This document shows, piece after piece, positions 7,291-16,300 of a stretch of 22,349 nt of DNA. Position numbers and translations under genes: made by a program. The notes beneath the pieces were generated by a model. It made no database searches and was not told the origin of the DNA. It worked only from the letters and a program-made list of their open reading frames with translations. The stretch comes from Candidatus Magasanikbacteria bacterium CG_4_10_14_0_8_um_filter_42_12 (lineage in GTDB: Bacteria > Patescibacteriota > Patescibacteriia > Magasanikbacterales > UBA922). Each line of letters begins with the position of its first letter. Position 1 is the first letter of the stretch. The stretch lies in the NCBI GenBank assembly GCA_002784795.1, contig PFLZ01000145.1, positions 3,170 through 25,518 of the forward strand, written 5' to 3'.

Positions 7291-7322
7291 TTGATGAATT
7301 TTGTCCCAATTGGTGGTATACT
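7291..7322 (+). promoter_or_regulatory. Promoter of giant surface protein 1 (extended -10)
   Basis: TGGTATACT at 7314-7322 is a textbook extended -10 (hexamer 7317-7322). The best -35, TTGATG (7291-7296), is 20 bases away, which is long, but an extended -10 can compensate. The 13 bases GTGGTATACTGAT (7313-7325) recur exactly in the PEP synthase promoter (19008-19020). The transcript start should fall near 7329, inside the left arm of the next terminator. Confidence 0.65.
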
Positions 7323-7324
7323 GA

Positions 7325-7359
7325 TAGAGCAAACGCACGCGCGTGTTGCTCTATTTTTT
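7325..7359 (+). terminator. Intrinsic terminator after pyk, interleaved with the downstream promoter
   Basis: TAGAGCAA (7325-7332) pairs with TTGCTCTA (7346-7353). Inside, after a 3-base bulge, CAC pairs with GTG around a GCGC loop. Six T follow at 7354-7359. Read-through from pyk would form the full hairpin. A transcript started at the neighbouring promoter begins within the left arm and would not. Confidence 0.75.
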
Positions 7360-7389
7360 ACCCAATTTGTCTACCTTTCATACTTTTTT

Positions 7390-10300
7390 GTGAGTTCATT
7401 TCGCTCTACGATAAGGAGACACATAGAACACCTCTCATTTGTTGTGGTTGTTTTTGGTATTGCGTTACTTGCAGTCTTTTTGCCACAGCTCTATGATAGA
7501 CAGCTCGATATTGCCGAAGCAGGAGATGGATCACAGGGAACTCCATGGACAGTCTGTGCTGTGGGCTGTGATTTTACGACGCTCACTTCAGCATTTTCAG
7601 ATGTTACTGTACAGGCGGGTGACTATATCAATGTAGATGCAACATATGCTTCTAGTACAGAAACATTCCCATTAGATTTTAATAATAAACAAAATATTAC
7701 GGTCAGTTGTCAATCGAGTGGTGCTATCGTAGGGACGAGTACTGCTGCGCAGGTAGATATACAGATGACATCGAGTTCTGCATTCAATGATTGTTCACTT
7801 AGCAACACACGATTGTATTTCAATGGTGTTTCTTCTGCCACTGTTTCAGGTAATATTTTTGCTACATCAACTACTGGGACCATTTATTTTGCGTCTACCG
7901 CAGGATCAGGAAACACGATAAGCAATAATACAGGTATCAATAACATTGTCGTTGGTAGTAATCAACAAAATTTGACAATTGCAAGTAATACGATTGAACG
8001 GTACCATCCTGTTGCAGAAGCTCATGTGCTCGCTGTGACAAATGCACAAACCATTTCTATCGTATCAAATACGATTCATTCATATGACAGTAGTGTCCAA
8101 CATGTAATTACTGTGAGTTCAACCAATGACGTTCTTATTGAAAATAATACTGTGCAATATACCGTTGCACCAAGTATGCAGTTGGTCAATGGAGCTATTG
8201 CCATCTATGATACGGTCAGTACTACGGTACAATACAATACCATTTTGTTGCCAGAACAAGAGGGTCATGCATATCAATTTATGTACGGTGTCGAGATCGT
8301 TCAAGACCTTGTTGCCAGCACGTTGACGACCACTGTAAGACATAATACCGTCTGGCTGTATCAGATGTATCATGGTGGAATTGCATTGAGGGACGGTTCT
8401 GCAGTCGGTTCTGTGGATCTGACTGCTCAGTACAATATTTTTTATAATGCATCTTCAACAAATAGTTCATTAGGATATGGATTAAAGATATACAAGGATA
8501 ATGCGTCTTCAACCTATAGTTTAAATAATGATTATAATGGGTATTATACTATTAGTAGTAGAGTATATGATGATAACATAGATGATACATTTTTCCCTTC
8601 TGTAGGAACACATGCGAGGGCAGATAATCCGTATTTTAAAGTAGACGATGCAAGTCTAACAAATGATACTGAGCTCGCACCCTATAGTTTGTATCTTGAT
8701 GTCAATGGAAATGAAGATATAGGATCCTATAGTGCGGCACGTGGCACAAGCTTTACTATCGATGATACTGGAACCATTGATTATGCTACCTGTGATGCAA
8801 CGTCAACAAGTATTATAGCAAATGTCGCTGCTGACGGAGATACGTGGAATTTGGCTGCTGGGACATACTCACAAATTACTCTTGCTATGTCCAGTCGGTT
8901 TACTGGTGACATTACGATATCAGGCGCAGGATCCTCAACAATAATACAACCAAACACACAAGCAAGTACCGTACAGTTTACAAATCTTTCTGGAGCAACT
9001 GTACAGAATATGTTGTTGCAACAGGCAAGTACAACTGCCAGTTTTTATACGTTAGATGGTTTGGTTTTTGATTATAATGGGAATACATATAATGAAACAG
9101 TAGATATAGGATATCCTGCCGATGGATATACGCTTTTTATTGATACTGATTGTACAGATCCACAAACAGTATTATCACCTAGTTCAGGCAATGATATTAC
9201 GTCATTTCTTGGTATGGGTACTGATGATTATCATTTGGCGTTAATAAATTATGCACAAGGAGGAAAAGTTCTTGTTCCAGGTATCCCAATTTATGTCACG
9301 ATGCTTGTTCCGAGCAGTGTTGCTGCCAATCAAGCTGCATTTGAAGGATTGGCAAATTGTCCTTCTCCTGATGTGTGGGTAGATGCAGTTTTTGCTGTGT
9401 CTGGAGGTGATTATACTTATGATAGTAGTGCAGCATCGGCTGCGGGAATAAGCATAACGTCTGGATATACAGATCCACCAGTTGTTGGTCGCTCTATAGT
9501 AGGTATGGCAGGTGTACGTTTTGTTGACACATCAAACTCCACCATTTCAAATGTGACGTCGACTGGAAATTATTATGGGATTTCTTTTTCCGGAAATAGT
9601 GGAAGCAATACTGTCACAAGTAGCGCAATAACGAGTTCTGTAACATACGATGTTTTCAGTAGTTCTACATTGAATAATACATTTAGCAATGTGTCATTTT
9701 TGAATACTTCAAGTAGTATCAGTGATGTGGGAGATATAGATGTTTCGTTTCGTTCGAGAGCATATGTAAAGAATGGAAGTGCAAGTCCTCTCGCTGGAGT
9801 GGATGTTTCATATTATTCAAATGGAAATAATGTAACTACAACTGCTACCACTGCCGTAAATGGGTATACGTGGTATACGAGCATGCTCCTTTCGTATATT
9901 ATGTCTTCCTCTTCTGTTGCGACAACAAATGGTGGATATAATCCATATACTATCATTGCGAGTGCAACCAGCACATATGGAGAAACCGTACTTACCGGGA
10001 CAACACTTGATACGCAAAATGAACTTGTAACACTTACGATGGTAGCTCCACCAACCGCACCAACAAATTTTGCGACGACAACGGTATCTACGAGTAGTGT
10101 AGCCTTTAGTTGGACCGACAATAGTGGGGATGAAGATAATTTTTTGATCGGCTACACGAGTAGTACGTTCCCGAGCCAATCGAGTAGCCCTGCCGCAGAT
10201 GCGACAACAGCTACGATTTCTAGTTTGTCGCCAAACGTGCAGTATATATTTCGACTGGCCGCACAGAAGAGTAATTCAAATTCAACGTATGATACCTTGA

Positions 10301-13140
10301 GTGCATTGTATACACTAGCCCAACCACCAGGCACCGTGACAGTGACCGCAAATAGTACACAGTCTCTCACAGTGTCATGGGGGGCAAATAGTAATCCTGA
10401 TACAACCGAGTACTATGTTGTCAATACGACGAATGGTGGAACCTCGACATGGGCGACGAGTACGAGTAGAACATTTACCGGCCTCAGTGCAGGGACAACA
10501 TACAATGTTGGAGTTGTAGCAAGAAATGGCGATAGTATCAACACGGCAACAACGACAGGCTCAGGGACGACGCAATCAGCAAGTGGTGGTGGCGGAGGAT
10601 ATACGCCACCAGCAGAAACGCCAACAGAAACACCCGATACGACGTGTAATCCACAGACACAGTCATGTACAGGGACACCACCGACAGCACCGAGCTTTTT
10701 CTTTTCTATCAATGGCGGAAAGAAATCTACAAAGAGTACTACGACCACACTGACAATCAACAATACCTTTCCAGATCAAATCATGATTTCGACAAGTAGT
10801 GTGTTTACAGGCGCAAGTTACCAATCTTCTGTTGCATCGCTTCCGTTCACACTCAGTGCAGGCGATGGACTCAAAACAATCTATATCAAGTTCAAAAAGA
10901 CAGTAGATGGTACAGTATACAGCTTTACGTCAAGTACAAGTATTACACTCGATACGGCTCCGCCATCAGCCCCTATAATTGGTGTCGCAAAAAGTGGTAT
11001 TGAAAATGGAAAAATTGTTGGACAACCACAGTTTAGTGGAACCGCAGAACCTGGGACACAAATTCGTGTCAGATATGAAAAACGAACAACAGGCGCAGCT
11101 GGTGCAAGGAGTGGAGTCAATACATCAGCCCCTTCGTTACTATTGGCAGGAGCGCATGTTGTTGTCAGCGATCCATTTCAGCAGTGGTTTTTACTTGCTG
11201 GAGTTGTCGGGGAGTATTTTGCAACGGCTGACCAAACAGGATATTGGGAGATTTCTTTTCCACTTGCGACAACGCCGGGGAATTATGTTATTTCTATTGC
11301 GTCTATCGATGACGCTGGAAATGTCTCAACCGTCGCGCCAGAAGTTAGCTTCACTGTTCCACAAGAGGTGATTATTGTGGGGTGTACTGATCCTTCTGCA
11401 ACGAATTTTAATCCAAATGCATCGGAAGATGATGGATCATGTATTTCTGCAATACCTGGTTGTATAGATCCTACGGCATACAACTACAATGATACGGCAA
11501 ATACAGATGATGGCAGCTGTGTTGCTGTGGTACTCGGCTGTCGAGATAGTACAGCGACAAATTACAATCCACAAGCAAATACCAGTGATAATAGCTGTAG
11601 ATATGAACCACAAGTAGTGCCGGATACACAGGAGCCCACAACTATTCCAGAAGTACCTCCTGTGGTAGATACCACTGCCCCTGATGGTGATAGTGGTACT
11701 GGCGAGGATGTGAGTACTGATACTGGCACAACGGGAAGTCCAGATACCGGTACAGGAAGTACAGGCGGTGGAGCATCTGCGTCACAAGGAGGTTCTACTG
11801 GAAGTGCTGGTTCTTCTTTTACTTCATTATTTACAAATAGCTCCAGTACGTTGCGAGTCGCGCTTGGTGCTACGCTTCAAAATACACAAAAAAATATACA
11901 ATCGTTTGTGAGTTCCACAAAAGCGAATGTTGTCCAAGCTATCAGTGTGCCAGTAGAATACGTCGTCGAAAGAATTCCCGCGCCTGTCAAAAAAGCAGCA
12001 AAACAAGTACAAAAAGTTGCCGATGATCCACAAGTGGAACAAGCGAATGAAAATATCGTTGCCCCAGCTGCTGTGATCGCTGGAACCGCAAATGTGGCGG
12101 CTGGATTTAGTTTGCCACAGCTTATTCTTTTCCTCCGATATCTCTTTACACAGCCAATTCTGCTCTTGAGACGCCGAAAACAAAAACAGTGGGGAACTAT
12201 TTTCAATGTGTATACAAAACAACCGATTGATCTTGCGACCATCCGTGTCATTGATACAAAAAAAGATACGATTGTCCGTTCTCAAGTGACGGATCAAAAA
12301 GGAAGGTATTTCATTATATTGCCAGCAGGATCATATCGAATAGAAATCCAAAAATCAGGATTTACCCAAGAAAGTGAGATGTTGCAAAAGCAGCATTCAG
12401 ATCTTGTATTTGATCGTCTGTATCAGGTAGGGTCGGTGGTGTACATTTCAGAAAAGCGTACAGAATTGAATGTGAATATCCCTCTTGAACCGCTTGCGCA
12501 AGACAAGCCTACAAAAGAAATTATTCGTGTATATACAAAACAGGTGACGCAGTACGTTATCAGCACCATTGGATTGTATATTAGTATACTTTCCTATTTG
12601 GTATCTCCAACACGTTTTGTTGGTATGTTGGTATTGCTTCATGTTGTATTTTTGTATGCCTTCCATGTCCTCAGCAAACGAATGACACGAAAAGGAGCAA
12701 TTGGTGTGGTTCGCGATGTCTTGAGCAAACAAAAACTTGGGCGTGTCGTTGTGCGTGTGTTTGATGCTACCTATAATAAATTGGTAGAGACAGTGGTTAC
12801 GGATCACAGAGGACGCTATGGTGCACTCGTCGGACCGAGCATGTACTATGTCACCTATGACAAATCTGGGTACGAAAAGAAAAAAAGTCCAAACCTTGAT
12901 TTTTCGAGTAATACATCCAAAGGGGCTGGTGGTATTATTGTTCGAGATGAAGAGCTTTATCCATCAGAAGGAAGCATTGTGTCAGAAGATGCTGAGGAAG
13001 AAGTGTCTGGCCCTGCTGAATCAGAACCTACTCCAACAAATGACCCAACGAGAACACTCGTAAAAGATGGAGAAATATCGTCCGATGCAGGAGAGGAACT
13101 TCGTGATATCGCCCAATTTGGGAAGGACAATGACTCATAG
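7390..13140 (+). CDS. Giant multidomain surface protein 1 (beta-helix, FN3, DGSC repeats, membrane anchor)
   Basis: A 1916-residue predicted surface protein. A signal peptide of 44 residues (cleavage after AEA) leads to parallel beta-helix regions rich in NT/SNT steps (about 45-790), with a DVNGNEDIG motif between helix parts. Then come two fibronectin III domains (888-1067), a Gly/Pro/Cys linker, an Ig-like stretch (1191-1327), three DGSC repeats (1331-1403) and a Thr/Gly/Ser-rich linker. A hydrophobic segment near 1571-1594 is followed by RRRKQK. A carboxypeptidase-regulatory-like domain (1600-1662), two more hydrophobic helices (1719-1760), a second such domain (1769-1833) and an acidic tail complete it. 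I chose GTG 7390: it aligns residue for residue with the paralog's start and lies downstream of promoter and terminator; an in-frame TTG at 7291 does not fit. An adhesin or carbohydrate-binding role is inferred, not shown. Confidence 0.85.
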   Translation: MSSFRSTIRRHIEHLSFVVVVFGIALLAVFLPQLYDRQLDIAEAGDGSQGTPWTVCAVGCDFTTLTSAFSDVTVQAGDYINVDATYASSTETFPLDFNNKQNITVSCQSSGAIVGTSTAAQVDIQMTSSSAFNDCSLSNTRLYFNGVSSATVSGNIFATSTTGTIYFASTAGSGNTISNNTGINNIVVGSNQQNLTIASNTIERYHPVAEAHVLAVTNAQTISIVSNTIHSYDSSVQHVITVSSTNDVLIENNTVQYTVAPSMQLVNGAIAIYDTVSTTVQYNTILLPEQEGHAYQFMYGVEIVQDLVASTLTTTVRHNTVWLYQMYHGGIALRDGSAVGSVDLTAQYNIFYNASSTNSSLGYGLKIYKDNASSTYSLNNDYNGYYTISSRVYDDNIDDTFFPSVGTHARADNPYFKVDDASLTNDTELAPYSLYLDVNGNEDIGSYSAARGTSFTIDDTGTIDYATCDATSTSIIANVAADGDTWNLAAGTYSQITLAMSSRFTGDITISGAGSSTIIQPNTQASTVQFTNLSGATVQNMLLQQASTTASFYTLDGLVFDYNGNTYNETVDIGYPADGYTLFIDTDCTDPQTVLSPSSGNDITSFLGMGTDDYHLALINYAQGGKVLVPGIPIYVTMLVPSSVAANQAAFEGLANCPSPDVWVDAVFAVSGGDYTYDSSAASAAGISITSGYTDPPVVGRSIVGMAGVRFVDTSNSTISNVTSTGNYYGISFSGNSGSNTVTSSAITSSVTYDVFSSSTLNNTFSNVSFLNTSSSISDVGDIDVSFRSRAYVKNGSASPLAGVDVSYYSNGNNVTTTATTAVNGYTWYTSMLLSYIMSSSSVATTNGGYNPYTIIASATSTYGETVLTGTTLDTQNELVTLTMVAPPTAPTNFATTTVSTSSVAFSWTDNSGDEDNFLIGYTSSTFPSQSSSPAADATTATISSLSPNVQYIFRLAAQKSNSNSTYDTLSALYTLAQPPGTVTVTANSTQSLTVSWGANSNPDTTEYYVVNTTNGGTSTWATSTSRTFTGLSAGTTYNVGVVARNGDSINTATTTGSGTTQSASGGGGGYTPPAETPTETPDTTCNPQTQSCTGTPPTAPSFFFSINGGKKSTKSTTTTLTINNTFPDQIMISTSSVFTGASYQSSVASLPFTLSAGDGLKTIYIKFKKTVDGTVYSFTSSTSITLDTAPPSAPIIGVAKSGIENGKIVGQPQFSGTAEPGTQIRVRYEKRTTGAAGARSGVNTSAPSLLLAGAHVVVSDPFQQWFLLAGVVGEYFATADQTGYWEISFPLATTPGNYVISIASIDDAGNVSTVAPEVSFTVPQEVIIVGCTDPSATNFNPNASEDDGSCISAIPGCIDPTAYNYNDTANTDDGSCVAVVLGCRDSTATNYNPQANTSDNSCRYEPQVVPDTQEPTTIPEVPPVVDTTAPDGDSGTGEDVSTDTGTTGSPDTGTGSTGGGASASQGGSTGSAGSSFTSLFTNSSSTLRVALGATLQNTQKNIQSFVSSTKANVVQAISVPVEYVVERIPAPVKKAAKQVQKVADDPQVEQANENIVAPAAVIAGTANVAAGFSLPQLILFLRYLFTQPILLLRRRKQKQWGTIFNVYTKQPIDLATIRVIDTKKDTIVRSQVTDQKGRYFIILPAGSYRIEIQKSGFTQESEMLQKQHSDLVFDRLYQVGSVVYISEKRTELNVNIPLEPLAQDKPTKEIIRVYTKQVTQYVISTIGLYISILSYLVSPTRFVGMLVLLHVVFLYAFHVLSKRMTRKGAIGVVRDVLSKQKLGRVVVRVFDATYNKLVETVVTDHRGRYGALVGPSMYYVTYDKSGYEKKKSPNLDFSSNTSKGAGGIIVRDEELYPSEGSIVSEDAEEEVSGPAESEPTPTNDPTRTLVKDGEISSDAGEELRDIAQFGKDNDS
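10048..10600 (+). repeat. FN3-coding segment, near-identical copy of 15914-16460
   Basis: This segment encodes the two fibronectin III domains and the start of the Gly-rich linker. In a hand alignment of the first domain I count about 18 differences over about 262 bases, nearly all synonymous. One perfect block of about 50 bases begins at GTGCAGTATATATTTCG. The flanking beta-helix coding regions are much more diverged. Confidence 0.8.
11380..11598 (+). repeat. Three 26-residue GCTDP/DGSC repeats in surface protein 1
   Basis: Units begin at 11380, 11458 and 11536, an exact 78-base period. Each reads GC-x-D, then NFNP or NYN, then (D/S)(D/N)xSC, with two Cys per unit and Asp/Asn residues suited to metal binding, joined by a 5-residue link such as ISAIP. 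Repeats of this GCTDPxAxNYNPxAxxDDGSC type are familiar from extracellular proteins, notably of Bacteroidetes. Their function is unclear. Confidence 0.85.
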
Positions 13141-13194
13141 AAATTTTTAGTAGAGTTATCCTCTTTTTTTCTTCAAAAATGTAGTAAGGAACTG

Positions 13195-13203
13195 TGATAT
13201 ACT
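13195..13203 (+). promoter_or_regulatory. Promoter of giant surface protein 2 (extended -10)
   Basis: TGATATACT, with the hexamer at 13198-13203, is an extended -10; I see no good -35. The transcript start near 13210 gives a leader of about 90 bases to GTG 13302. The rest of the 161-base spacer (13141-13301) shows only a weak 4-base-pair hairpin before a T-run at 13152-13170. Confidence 0.55.
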
Positions 13204-13301
13204 GTTACTAGTATTCGCAGTTATTTGTATTACGGTAAGTCGACCGTTTCCTTTTGTTATAAAGGTATGTCGCCCTGACAAAACAGCCAGACGTACACAT
13301 T

Positions 13302-16300
13302 GTGTTCCAATTTTTTTCCTTCATTCGATTATATGAAAGGCGACTCTGGATGTCAGTAGTCGTGTTTGGTATTGCATTTGTTTCTGTGATGATCCCACAG
13401 TTGTATGATAGGCAGTTGGATGTCGCTGAAGCTGGAGATGGCTCTCAAGGAAGTCCATGGACTGTCTGTGCAAGTGGCTGTGATTTTACGACACTTACAG
13501 ATGCCTTTGCGAGCAGTAGTGTCGCTATTTTAGATTATATCAGCGTAGGCGCTACTTATGCCTCATCTACGGAAACGTTTCCTCTCACGTACAATGGCAA
13601 AACTCGTATTACAGTGGATTGTGAAAATAGTGGTGCGGTGATTGGGACCGATAGTGGGCCTCAGGTCGATATTCAAATGACTTTTTTGGCGAAAGTACAA
13701 AATTGTACATTAAGTAATGTTCGTGTATATGCCCAAGGCGCTTTGTCCTCATCCGTTATTGGGAATACGTTTGCAACGTCTACAACCGGAACGATATATT
13801 TTGATGGCGTAGGAGGTGGAAATACGGCCTCAAACAATACCGGAGTGAATAACATATATATTGGTGTTGGACAGCAGAATACTACGATTACCAGTAATAC
13901 TATTGAAACGTATCATCCTGCTACTGAAAATGCTGCGATAGCCTCCTTGAGTAGTCAGTCTTTGACGATTACCTCAAATACCATTCATTCATACGAAACT
14001 TCGCTCAATCATCTTATTTCCGTTTCTTCGGCCACAACTACCGTTATCACTGGGAATACACTTACATACGGAGCCTCGCCTGCATCAAACGGTGCCATCT
14101 ATGTGAATGATGGTATAGACAGTACGATTTCCTCAAATTTTATTTCTTTGGATACTTCAACGAGCATCAATGAGGGAATTGTTATGCTGAATAGCACAGC
14201 AGGGAGAGCATCGAATGCAACGATAGAACATAATACTGTGTGGCTTTATGAAAGTGGACATTCTGGAATCAGTTTTTTGGATGACAGCGGAGGTACGGCT
14301 GGTGATATTACTATTACTGCAAATTACAATTTGTTTTACAATGCATCTACCACGTCTGCACTCGGTAATGGATTTACAACAACCAAAAATAATGCTGGTT
14401 CTACCTATACAATGACCAATGATTACAATGGGTATTATCTGATAAACAATCAGATTCTGGATAATACGACTGATGCATTTTCTCCAACTGTTGGCAGCAA
14501 TTCCATAACGTCACAGCCATACTTTAAACTTGGTGATGCAAGCGATACAAATGATACGGAGCTCGCACCATTCAGCACGTATCTTGACGTCAATGGCATA
14601 GAAGATATCGGATGGTATAGCGCTGCACGAGGATCAAGTTTTTCGATCGATGATAATGGCACGATTGATTACACAAGCCTTCACGCGACCTCTACCAGCG
14701 TGATTGCGAATACGGCAGTAGACAACGATGCCTGGACGCTCGCAGCAGGGACGTATGACCAAATTACGCTCACGACTTCGACAAGATTTGCCGGGGATAT
14801 TACGATTACTGGCGCCGGATCCACTACCATTGTGCGACCAAATACGGATGCGAGTGCTATTCAATTTACCGGCACGTCAGGTGCGACAGTGAGTGATCTG
14901 GTCGTCCAAAGTGCGAGTACCACGCAACGAACGTATAAACTCACGGGAATGAGTTTTGACTACAATGGGAGCTCCTATAATGAGACGGCAGCATTGGAGT
15001 TTGCCTCTGATGGATATGCGCTATTTATAGGTACAAACTGTGCAGCAAATAACGTGACCTACAGTGTTCCACCAACCGATGATAATGATGTGACAGGGTA
15101 TCCTGGCGTGGGAACTGACGGCTATCATCTTGCCCTCGTCACTTATTTAGGGTCAAAAGTGTCCATGATTGTCCCCATAAGTACCGCAGCTGACCAGACG
15201 GCATTTGATGCGCTCACAGATTGCCCTACACCTGATGCGTGGGTAGACAATGCGTTTACTATCAATCCTGGCAATGGACGTTATACCTATGAGAGTAGTA
15301 ATGTCTCTTCAGCAAGTATTACCATGACAGCGGGGTATACAGATCCTGCAACATTGATAGAAGCAAATACGGCCATGGCAGGTGTGCGATTTGTGAATAG
15401 CACAAACAATGTTATTTCAAATGTGACCTCAACGTTGAATTTTTATAATCTTGCGTTTGAAGGAACCAGTGGAAGTAATATTGTATCAAGTACGGCGTTA
15501 ACGAGTTCGCTTGTGAATGATGTCTATAGTTCCTCCACACTCAACAATACATTTCAGAATGTGTCACATCAAGATCTTTCGTTATTTATCTACGGAGCAG
15601 GATCTATTTACGTAAAGTATGCAGTTCGAGCATATGTACAAAATAACAGTGCTGCAGCTCTTGGAGGTGTAGGGGTCACATTTCTGTCTGCCAATGGACA
15701 AGATTCAGATGTTGTCACTACTACGGCTACAGGGTATTCCCCATATACTGATTTTTTGTTTGCCAATATCATGACATCTTCCACACAGTCTGCGCTCAAT
15801 GGTGGATATAATGTGTATACACTGATTGCCAGTGCAACAAGTACGTTCGGGGAAACGTACGCAACAAATTCACTTGATCAGTCGAATGAAACATTTACCG
15901 TAACGATGTATCCACCACCAACCGCCCCAACAAATTTTGCGACAACATCTGTATCTACGAGTAGTGTAGCCTTTAGCTGGACAGACAATAGTGGTGATGA
16001 AGATAATTTTTTGATCGGTTACACCAGTAGTACGTTTCCGAGTCAGTCGAGTAGCCCTGCCGCAGATGCAACAACAGCTACGATTTCTAGTTTGTCGCCA
16101 AATGTGCAGTATATATTTCGACTGGCCGCACAGAAGAGTAATTCAAATTCAACATATGACACATTGAGTGCATTGTATACCCTTGCCAATGCCCCCGGGA
16201 CTGTGACCGTAACGGCGAATAGTACACAATCTCTCACAGTGTCGTGGGGAGCGAATAGCAATCCAACGACGACAGAATATTACGTCGCAAATACGACCAA

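Noticed and set aside
7291..7389. Longer N-terminus of surface protein 1 from TTG 7291
   Set aside because: This stretch holds the -35, the -10 and the pyk terminator, and the paralog aligns exactly from GTG 7390.
13152..13170. Hairpin plus T-run after surface protein 1 as a terminator
   Set aside because: The stem is only four base pairs (AGAG/CTCT), too weak to support a terminator despite the T-run.
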